DNA of 6,274 nucleotides from JANNXY01 sp964472605. Its GTDB lineage: Bacteria; Patescibacteriota; Minisyncoccia; Phycocordibacterales; CAIZIN01. The translations under genes and the position numbers were made by a program. The notes below the pieces were generated by a model that saw nothing but the letters and a program-made list of their open reading frames with translations, was not told where the DNA came from and did not search any database. Of this stretch, positions 1 through 5,325 are shown piece by piece. Every line of letters starts with the position of its first letter. Positions within the stretch are counted from its first letter, which is position 1. The stretch lies in NCBI GenBank assembly GCA_964472605.1, contig CAYYLG010000026.1, positions 1 to 6,274 on the forward strand, read 5' to 3'.

Positions 1-1220
1 GACTACGTCATTTGTATGTTATAGGTCAGACAGGAACAGGTAAATCGGTTTTCCTCCGAAACATGATCAAACAGGATATAGATAATGGAGAAGGTGTTTG
101 TTTTATAGATCCGCACGGCTCAGATGTGCAGAGTATTCTTTCACTTGTCCCACCTCATAGATACAAGGATGTTATTTACTTTGATCCATCATATCTAGAC
201 AGACCAATCGGATTAAACTTCCTAGAATATGATGAGCGTTTTCCAGAGCAAAAGACATTTGTGGTAAATGAGCTTTTCTCAATATTTAAAAAGCTCTACG
301 GTGCCGTGCCAGAGTCTATGGGTCCAGCCTTCGAGCAGTATTTCCGAAACTCAGCACTTCTTGTGATGGATCATCCAGAATCAGGAAATACACTCATAGA
401 TGTTTCTCGTGTTTTGTCAGACAAAGCTTACAGACAATTCAAGGTTTCAGTATGTAAGAATCCGCTCGTTACTCAGTTCTGGCAAAATGCTGAGAAGACG
501 ACAGGTGAGCAAGGGCTTGCAAACTATGTTCAGTATGTTTCAAACAAGTTTGATGTTTTCCTAGCTAATGATTATATGCGTCCGATAATCGCTCAGGAAA
601 ATTCTACACTCAATTTCCGCGAGATGATGGATAGTAAAAAGATTTTTCTCGTAAACTTGGCAAAGGGAAGATTGGGAGACATCAACTCAAATCTTCTTGG
701 TCTTATACTTGTAGGTAAGTTCACTATGGCAGCGCTTTCTAGAGTTGATTCATTTGGTAAAGCAGAGTTGCCACCGTTTTACCTGTATATAGATGAGTTT
801 CAGAATTTTACTACCGATTCTATTTCTACAATCCTTGCAGAAGCGCGTAAGTATAAACTTTCTCTAAACGTTGCTCATCAATACATAAAACAGCTTGATG
901 AAGGTATTAAAAATGCGATCTTTGGAAATGTTGGTAATATGGCAGTCTTTCGTGTGGGTGTAGATGATGCAGAGTTCTTAGAGAAGCAGTTTGCACCAGC
1001 TTTTACATCGAAAGATATAATGAACATCGAGAATCTGAACTGTTATGTGAAAATGCTTGCTCACGGTAAACCTGCTACTCCATTTAATTTAGAGGAAGAT
1101 TTGCCACCAATAGGAGATAGTGAGGTTGGAGAAAAGTTAAAAGAATTATCTTATCTAACATATGGTCGTGATCGTGCTACAGTAGAAGCTGATATTATGA
1201 GGAAATATAATAAAGAATAA
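1..1220 (+). CDS. VirD4/TraG-like type IV secretion ATPase, 5'-truncated by window edge
   Basis: This is a P-loop ATPase of the FtsK/HerA-VirD4 superfamily, of the conjugative coupling-protein type that moves DNA or protein through an envelope channel. The frame is open to the left edge: the codons before the TTG at 12 read Leu-Arg-His. That TTG is therefore an internal leucine, and the true start and any N-terminal membrane helices lie outside the window. Counting that Leu as residue 1, Walker A is GQTGTGKS (5-12), followed by FIDPHG (31-36), the strand/acid typical of this group. Walker B is YLYIDEFQNF (257-266, D261/E262), and the Q in NVAHQY (290) fits the downstream sensor motif of the TraM-recognition region. 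The C-terminus is short and charged. The stop TAA shares one base with the NDK start, which implies co-transcription. Whether it serves conjugation, DNA uptake or pilus assembly cannot be told from the sequence. Confidence 0.85.
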   Translation, partial: LRHLYVIGQTGTGKSVFLRNMIKQDIDNGEGVCFIDPHGSDVQSILSLVPPHRYKDVIYFDPSYLDRPIGLNFLEYDERFPEQKTFVVNELFSIFKKLYGAVPESMGPAFEQYFRNSALLVMDHPESGNTLIDVSRVLSDKAYRQFKVSVCKNPLVTQFWQNAEKTTGEQGLANYVQYVSNKFDVFLANDYMRPIIAQENSTLNFREMMDSKKIFLVNLAKGRLGDINSNLLGLILVGKFTMAALSRVDSFGKAELPPFYLYIDEFQNFTTDSISTILAEARKYKLSLNVAHQYIKQLDEGIKNAIFGNVGNMAVFRVGVDDAEFLEKQFAPAFTSKDIMNIENLNCYVKMLAHGKPATPFNLEEDLPPIGDSEVGEKLKELSYLTYGRDRATVEADIMRKYNKE

Positions 1221-1819
1221 TGCATCACAAAGAAGAAAGAACCTTGGTTGTTATAAAGCCAGACGGAATACAGCGTGCCCTTACGGGAGAAATAATTGGT
1301 AGATACGAAAGAACAGGGTTAAAATTGATTGGTCTAAAAATACTTAAATTAACACCAGAATTTGTAGAAAGTCATTATACGCTCGATGGTAGTTGGAAGA
1401 AGTCTGTAGGAGAGAAGTCAATTAAGGGGTATTTAGACAAAGGACTCGTTCCACCAAGTGAAGATCCTTTAGAAATTGCTGAAAGTATCTTAACTAGATT
1501 AAAGAATTATTTGACCTCTGGTCCTGTAGTAGCGATGGTTTGGCAGGGTGCACATGCAGTCTCTATTGTAAGGAAGATTACAGGTGGCACAGAACCCTTA
1601 ATGTCTCCAGTTGGAACTATAAGAGGGGATTATGTTTTAGATTCATACCAGATGACAGATGTAGACAATAGAGCAATCAGAAACTTGGTTCATGCATCGG
1701 GATCAGTAGAAGAAGCTAATAATGAGATAAAACATTGGTTTTCAGATATAGAATTGATTAATTACAATCATTTACACGAGAAGATTCTTTATTCAAAAGA
1801 AATTGAAGGAATTTTTTAG
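1220..1819 (+). CDS. ndk: Nucleoside diphosphate kinase, enlarged form
   Basis: This cytoplasmic enzyme transfers the gamma phosphate of ATP to nucleoside diphosphates through a phosphohistidine. Family landmarks are in order: TLVVIKPDG (8-16, K13), GEIIGRYERTGLKLIGLK (23-40), SHY (51-53), TSGPVVAMV (99-107), GTIRGDY (132-138, R135) and the active-site NLVHASGS (155-162) with H158. At 199 residues it exceeds the usual ~130-150. The excess comes from about 29 extra residues after HY53, about 10 extra between IRGDY and the catalytic Asn, and a longer C-terminus. The usual Asp after His-(Gly/Ala)-Ser is Gly161 here, a departure from the family signature. The start ATG overlaps the preceding TAA (TAATG). 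The nearest purine-rich GAGG (1199-1202) is too far upstream for a normal ribosome site, so translational coupling is likely. The identity is firm; the consequence of the D-to-G change is unknown. Confidence 0.93.
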   Translation: MHHKEERTLVVIKPDGIQRALTGEIIGRYERTGLKLIGLKILKLTPEFVESHYTLDGSWKKSVGEKSIKGYLDKGLVPPSEDPLEIAESILTRLKNYLTSGPVVAMVWQGAHAVSIVRKITGGTEPLMSPVGTIRGDYVLDSYQMTDVDNRAIRNLVHASGSVEEANNEIKHWFSDIELINYNHLHEKILYSKEIEGIF

Positions 1820-1890
1820 GCTTCCATTAATTATATCATAAAGATTTTGATAAAAATTTAATACAGATTCAAAAGAAATTTTGTAAAGTC
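1820..1890. other. AT-rich spacer, no gene seen
   Basis: This stretch lies between the NDK stop and the RNA promoter. I see no convincing terminator hairpin for the ATPase-NDK transcript, so readthrough into the RNA gene is possible. The last A/T-rich bases (about 1871-1887) could act as an UP element for the promoter that follows. Confidence 0.4.
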
Positions 1891-1918
1891 TTGCGGTGAA
1901 GTTGAGGAAGAATATAAT
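1891..1918 (+). promoter_or_regulatory. Sigma70-type promoter of the structured RNA
   Basis: A TTGCGG -35 box (1891-1896) is followed after 16 bases by a perfect TATAAT -10 box (1913-1918). The predicted start, about seven bases downstream, falls at 1925, which is exactly the first base of the 5' arm of the RNA's closing stem. That agreement between two independent signals supports both calls. Confidence 0.7.
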
Positions 1919-1924
1919 GAAAGA

Positions 1925-2084
1925 AGGGTTATAGAGGGTAATTAAAAAAGCTTAACGTTTTTTCAGGGATCCTTATATCAGTATGTGCTTTGGCGCCTAT
2001 TTGCGGGAACCCACTTGGCTTTATAGCTAAGTTTAATCTCTTTGTAACCCTATAAAAAACTCGAGGACTATCCTCGAGTTTTTT
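1925..2084 (+). ncRNA. Structured small RNA, candidate 6S-like RNA
   Basis: This is a stand-alone RNA gene with its own promoter and terminator, and the next gene is convergent, so it is not a leader or riboswitch. Reading the fold by eye gives a closing stem AGGGTTA (1925-1931) with TAACCCT (2045-2051), AGAG (1933-1936) with CTCT (2038-2041), and ATTAAA (1941-1946) with TTTAAT (2032-2037). A large central bubble follows (about 1955-1965 against 2013-2031). Above it is an arm with GGG (1966-1968)/CCC (2010-2012), TCCT (1970-1973)/GGGA (2005-2008, one wobble) and an apical hairpin (1980-2001, loop TTTG). The 3' side of the bubble can form its own hairpin, CTTGGCT/AGCTAAG (2014-2020/2025-2031). 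A closing stem, an open bubble with a 3' hairpin and a long interrupted arm match the general 6S RNA plan, a promoter mimic that binds RNA polymerase. The body is short for 6S (about 127 nt before the terminator). I do not recognise primary-sequence conservation, so the family name is inferred from shape only. Confidence 0.55.
2054..2084. terminator. Strong bidirectional intrinsic terminator
   Basis: A perfect 8-bp stem CTCGAGGA (2060-2067)/TCCTCGAG (2071-2078) with loop CTA is flanked by A6 (2054-2059) and T6 (2079-2084). It ends the small RNA on the plus strand. Read from the other side it also has a U-tract, so it can end the minus-strand lysozyme-like gene after the repeat element. Confidence 0.92.
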
Positions 2085-2089
2085 AATTA

Positions 2090-2184
2090 CCTCATCCCTA
2101 ACCCTTCTCCTAAGTGCAGGAGAAGGGAAAAGTATTACCCTCTCCTTATTTTAGGAGAGGGTCTAGATAAAATCAGGGGTGAGG
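2090..2184. repeat. REP/MITE-like palindromic element, two hairpins inside inverted ends
   Basis: The ends CCTCATCCC (2090-2098) and GGGGTGAGG (2176-2184) pair completely, with one G-U wobble. Inside are two perfect 10-bp hairpins with 6-base loops: CCCTTCTCCT/AGGAGAAGGG (2102-2127) and ACCCTCTCCT/AGGAGAGGGT (2137-2162). The arms of the two hairpins are nearly the same sequence, so they can also cross-pair. From memory, the CCTCA(C/T)CCCTAACCC...GGAGAGGG pattern recurs as a dispersed intergenic repeat in many bacteria. No transposase gene and no target-site duplication is visible here. The element overlaps the end of the minus-strand gene. Confidence 0.8.
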
Positions 2185-2985
2185 TTGTAGTATTTTGTTT
2201 AACTCTCCAGATTTGTAAATCTCTTCAGCCAATCCTCCAAAAGTATATTCAGTTCCATTTATATCTAATATCGCTCCACCGATCTGAGGATTAAGTTTTG
2301 GTTTAGAGTTATTGAATCCGATATTAAAGAGTGTTGCAATGACTCCTGGTTTGTTATCTATCTTTGATCCAGATTTTTCCCAACCAACCATAAGTTCCTT
2401 TATATAGATTGCACTATAGAGATATGAATAATATCTCTCATGCTCATCGGTAATTCGTTCAAATCTCTCGGTATCATGATCTTCTGTTTTAAAATCTAGG
2501 AGATTTTCTTTTTCTTTGCCTAGATAATATATTGAATTTTTATCCTTTAAGTTATTTTCAACTGCAATAGCTGTTTCTTGTTTTATACCCATAACACCCC
2601 AAGAGAATTGGCTTTGAACGCCAAGGATTTTAAGTGGGGAGAAGATTTGTTCATAAACAGCTCGCTCAGTATAGAAAAGACGAAGTTGCTCTACTGCAAG
2701 AATCGCAGTAATTAGCTTTGGATCAACGTCAGCAACCGCGGAAGCCTTTTTAATAAGTGGTATATCTTTTGATACTGCCTCAGCAAAAACGTTCCATTCC
2801 GCACTAGCTGACCAAACTTTTTTACTAGGCATTTCTGTAAGGAAAGTCTCTTGTTGGCGGTCTATCCCACTCCATGAGTTTGTTAGCCCAAGCCTCATTG
2901 CTACAAAGACAATTACGAAAAATAGCCCAATAATAGCGAATATGTAAACAACGCCTGTTAATAAGTGTCTAGGTGTAATCTTCAT
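2173..2985 (-). CDS. Membrane-anchored lysozyme/lytic transglycosylase-like protein
   Basis: Residues 9-31 form one hydrophobic helix after a basic N-terminus, so the protein is probably anchored in the membrane with the rest outside. The outer part has the spaced motifs of the goose-lysozyme/SLT fold. A helix ends in AILAVEQ (94-100), with E99 the likely catalytic acid; then come FSWGVMGIKQETA (127-139) and GVIATLFNIGF (214-224), the counterpart of the usual A..YN.G block. This suggests peptidoglycan cleavage, although the motifs are degenerate and overall similarity to named families is weak. The final QPHP and TGA come from the inverted end of a repeat element. The ATG at 2985 lies 9 bases below a -10-like box, giving an almost leaderless message. 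It is divergent from the large surface protein gene, so both may remodel or decorate the envelope. The enzymatic role is an inference. Confidence 0.75.
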   Translation of the reverse strand: MKITPRHLLTGVVYIFAIIGLFFVIVFVAMRLGLTNSWSGIDRQQETFLTEMPSKKVWSASAEWNVFAEAVSKDIPLIKKASAVADVDPKLITAILAVEQLRLFYTERAVYEQIFSPLKILGVQSQFSWGVMGIKQETAIAVENNLKDKNSIYYLGKEKENLLDFKTEDHDTERFERITDEHERYYSYLYSAIYIKELMVGWEKSGSKIDNKPGVIATLFNIGFNNSKPKLNPQIGGAILDINGTEYTFGGLAEEIYKSGELNKILQPHP

Positions 2986-2993
2986 GTAAGGGC

Positions 2994-2999
2994 TATAAT
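2994..2999 (+). promoter_or_regulatory. Possible -10 box for the surface protein gene
   Basis: A consensus TATAAT lies 30 bases before the ATG at 3030 and overlaps the minus-strand -10 box almost exactly. No good -35 is seen at the right distance. A second, weaker -10-like site is TATATT (3006-3011). The leader contains no Shine-Dalgarno sequence. Confidence 0.35.
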
Positions 3000-3022
3000 A
3001 AACGATATATTAAAAATTACAA
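2995..3022 (-). promoter_or_regulatory. Probable promoter of the lysozyme-like gene, near-leaderless
   Basis: On the minus strand TTGTAA (3022-3017) is followed after 16 bases by TATTAT (3000-2995), and the ATG begins nine bases later at 2985. The expected transcription start is 0-2 bases before the ATG. No ribosome binding site fits in that space. Confidence 0.45.
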
Positions 3023-3029
3023 ATTTACC

Positions 3030-4916
3030 ATGAAAGACTTCTTTAGAAATCAAAATTTATTAGCGGTGGTAGCAGTAGCATTGTTTTCTGTTTTAGCGAA
3101 TCTTTGGATACAAACATTTCCAGTGGATGGTTCCCAAGGTGCATCGGTGATACTAGCTCAAGCAGATGTGACTTCAGAAAATTTTGTTCCTGAATATAAA
3201 ATATTGAATAAGAATATATTGACTAGAACATATAATACAACTACCAAGAAGGAGTCTTTGGTTGGTAATCATATAATCACAATATACGCTCCAGCTGATA
3301 GGTCTATAAAAATTGCTAAAAAAGGATTTTATACGTATGTTAGAAATACAAGTGCAACTAGTTCATATATAACTCATTCACCGACAACATATTCCGTAAA
3401 TAAACCAGCTACGGTTACTGATCCAGGTAAAGGGTATCCGTACTATGTTTTAGCAAAGGGTAAGAGTGCAACATTTGGGATCAAATCAACATATAACCCT
3501 CTTCAGATGTTTGCTGGAGGGTATCAGACGTACATAGGTAGCATGCTTCTTTATAATGATAATGGAGTATATTCAGTTAATATCCCAGAGGGTGGAAATA
3601 ATACAAGTAACACTGTGACGGTTATTGGTGAAAAGGCACCATACATCACAGGGTCAGCTTCAAAGAATAATCCAGATGGATCAGCTAGCGATACTGCAAT
3701 TTTTGGGGTTAGATTTGATGCAACATTAAAGCTTTATGTAAATAATGTATATGTAAAAACATTAACAAGCTTACCTACCAATATACCTGATACAAGGCAA
3801 GTTAATTTCAATCTTAATGATTTGAAACTGCCATCAACAACCCGATCTGTTAATATCCAACTTGAAAGTGGTATCAATGGCAGGAGTCAGGTTTATTTTG
3901 TTGAAGTTAGACCTGAAAGTGGGGTAGGAATAGGTGATGTTACTTTTGAGTCATCTTCAATAAATTTGGATTATTCAGGGGATAATCAATCAGCGCTTAC
4001 TGGTACCTTTAAAGTAAATATAACAGCGAACGATAAAGATGTTTGGTTGTTATCAAATGCGTTTTGGGCTACTACCAGAACAGTAGATGGTTCAAGGGTT
4101 GCAGATAACATAAATGGTTCAGCTAATTCAACCTCTTTTAGTGCAGACCTTAAATCAATGCAACTAAAAGACGGGCGTTTAGTTTATATTCTTCCGGCAG
4201 GACAATCTACAAAAGCAACTTTTGTAAGAACTGTAAATCCACAAAACATGTACGCAGGAACATATCTCATGAGTTTGAAAGAGATTTATGTAGTTGATGA
4301 AGCTAGCAATCCGCTGGTTATGGTTGTGCCAGCCAATAAAACGGACGGTATTACAATAATAGGTGAAAAAACAAATCCAACAGCATCTTCATCAATTGCG
4401 GTGGCATTAGTATCTTCAGCAACGAGTGTAAATGTAGGCGAGGAATCAAATGATGATTTTGGGACTTTTACAATTAAATATAGAGTTACTGCGGTTGGTG
4501 GGGATGTATATATTCCAAGTAAGATTGCTTTGGTTGGTACAAATCCAGCCACAGGTAGATTATCAGTTAGGGTTGATAGGGCTGGTGTTGCAGTCGGCTC
4601 TGGAGTTGTTGCAACACTTATAGATAGTTCTACAAGCACAATCTCTACTGCTGGAAACTTTAAAATTCCCAAAAACCAGACTCATACATTTGAATTAACT
4701 ACTGGGGTTCAGCTTCCAAGTGCTGGAACATCTGGGCAGTACAGGGTGTCAATTGTGGGAATACCATGGGGAGTGTCTGACACTGCTGTTGTATCAAATA
4801 TGCAAACATCTGGTCTTGAAAACTTTAAAACCCAATATCAAGCTCTCGCTCAATCATCCCCAATTCTCAAATTTCTCGGGAACTCTATACTTGGTTGGTT
4901 AGGTATTTGGAACTAA
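3030..4916 (+). CDS. Secreted or surface-anchored multi-module beta-sandwich protein
   Basis: This is a large extracellular protein of unknown function. A basic N-terminus is followed by a hydrophobic stretch (10-27). Cleavage could be after VLA (23) or AQA (45), or the helix may stay as an anchor. The rest is rich in Thr, Ser, Val, Asn and Gly with predicted beta strands and has no cysteine. Three related modules can be seen: about 46-205, 300-450 and 452-582. The first two share a K/AGxS..ATF......NPxxM(F/Y)AGxY block (143-165 and 390-412) and both end in (V/I)T(V/I)IGEK (196-202, 441-447). The third has a degenerate copy (548-578). A different beta domain (about 206-298) sits between modules one and two. 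The C-terminus, ILKFLGNSILGWLGIWN (612-628), is hydrophobic and lacks an LPXTG motif or basic tail. It is probably a cell-surface structural or adhesive protein, and no named family is recognised. Confidence 0.85.
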   Translation: MKDFFRNQNLLAVVAVALFSVLANLWIQTFPVDGSQGASVILAQADVTSENFVPEYKILNKNILTRTYNTTTKKESLVGNHIITIYAPADRSIKIAKKGFYTYVRNTSATSSYITHSPTTYSVNKPATVTDPGKGYPYYVLAKGKSATFGIKSTYNPLQMFAGGYQTYIGSMLLYNDNGVYSVNIPEGGNNTSNTVTVIGEKAPYITGSASKNNPDGSASDTAIFGVRFDATLKLYVNNVYVKTLTSLPTNIPDTRQVNFNLNDLKLPSTTRSVNIQLESGINGRSQVYFVEVRPESGVGIGDVTFESSSINLDYSGDNQSALTGTFKVNITANDKDVWLLSNAFWATTRTVDGSRVADNINGSANSTSFSADLKSMQLKDGRLVYILPAGQSTKATFVRTVNPQNMYAGTYLMSLKEIYVVDEASNPLVMVVPANKTDGITIIGEKTNPTASSSIAVALVSSATSVNVGEESNDDFGTFTIKYRVTAVGGDVYIPSKIALVGTNPATGRLSVRVDRAGVAVGSGVVATLIDSSTSTISTAGNFKIPKNQTHTFELTTGVQLPSAGTSGQYRVSIVGIPWGVSDTAVVSNMQTSGLENFKTQYQALAQSSPILKFLGNSILGWLGIWN

Positions 4917-4920
4917 AAGT

Positions 4921-4929
4921 TGGTATAAT
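4921..4929 (+). promoter_or_regulatory. Extended -10 promoter directly above a GTG start
   Basis: TGGTATAAT (4921-4929) is a perfect extended -10 element (TGn-TATAAT) in the 19-base gap after the surface protein stop. No -35 is apparent, as is common for extended -10 promoters. The GTG of the next gene starts six bases after the box, which is where transcription should begin, so the message would be leaderless. Confidence 0.6.
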
Positions 4930-4935
4930 CTAGGT

Positions 4936-5325
4936 GTGAAAAATAATCTTAAACATACAACAATGGCCCTAGTAGGGCTTTTTGTTGTTCACTATATTTT
5001 TAGTCAACTTGATTTGTATTGGATATATAAGTGGTTGGATAATGTGATGCATTTTACTGCTGGAGCTATAATTTCATTATTCATTCTAAGGTGTTTTGAG
5101 ATAAGAAAGGTTGTTGGCTGGAGTTTGGACGGATCTATAAGGAGGGTATCTATGGTTTTAGTTGTAGCTATTATCGCTTTAGCCTGGGAATATTTTGAAA
5201 GAAGGTTGGGACTTGCAAAACCGTTTGATGGAACGCTTTATGATACACAGATGGATGTTTGGACAACTATCTGCGGAAGTTTTGTTGGTTACTCTTATAT
5301 CTATTTTAAATTTAAAAAAAGATGA
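4936..5325 (+). CDS. Small four-helix membrane protein, DUF2238/VanZ-like character
   Basis: This is a 129-residue integral membrane protein of unknown function. Hydrophobic segments are at about 10-25, 38-54, 71-86 and 109-124. Acidic residues and a histidine lie at the membrane faces: LDNVMHF (34-40, D35/H39), WEYFERR (84-90, E85/E88) and YDTQMDVW (102-109, D103/D107). This pattern of D..(M)H, E..E and D...D in a short polytopic protein recalls the YjdF/DUF2238 group and, more loosely, VanZ-like proteins, but that is only a resemblance. The GTG at 4936 is preferred because it sits at the expected transcription start of an extended -10 promoter. An ATG at 4963 would cut nine residues and leave the first helix. 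The stop TGA overlaps the next start as ATGA, so the nuclease gene is translated from the same message. Confidence 0.8.
   Translation: MKNNLKHTTMALVGLFVVHYIFSQLDLYWIYKWLDNVMHFTAGAIISLFILRCFEIRKVVGWSLDGSIRRVSMVLVVAIIALAWEYFERRLGLAKPFDGTLYDTQMDVWTTICGSFVGYSYIYFKFKKR

Noticed and set aside
12..14. TTG as the start of the secretion ATPase
   Set aside because: The frame stays open to the window edge with Leu-Arg-His before it, and Walker A would begin only five residues in, so this is an internal leucine codon.
1925..2051. Riboswitch or leader attenuator
   Set aside because: The downstream protein gene is on the opposite strand and a terminator closes the unit, so there is no gene in cis to regulate.
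1925..2051. SRP (4.5S) RNA or tmRNA
   Set aside because: The conserved SRP apical motif with GGAA and AGCAGCC is absent, and there is no tRNA-like domain or tag reading frame.
2090..2184. CRISPR array
   Set aside because: The two hairpins are adjacent, differ in sequence and have no regular spacers; the paired ends fit a palindromic repeat element instead.
4286..4672. Minus-strand open frame of 128 codons inside the surface protein gene
   Set aside because: It lies entirely opposite a convincing gene, has low-complexity Thr/Val/Pro composition and no start signals.
4720..4902. Plus-strand open frame of 60 codons in another frame of the surface protein gene
   Set aside because: It is an out-of-frame shadow with no recognisable motif.
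2173..5325. Alternative genetic code with UGA read as glycine
   Set aside because: The TGA at 2173-2175 ends a gene in front of a terminator region, and TGA at 5323-5325 sits in an ATGA start/stop overlap, so both behave as stops.
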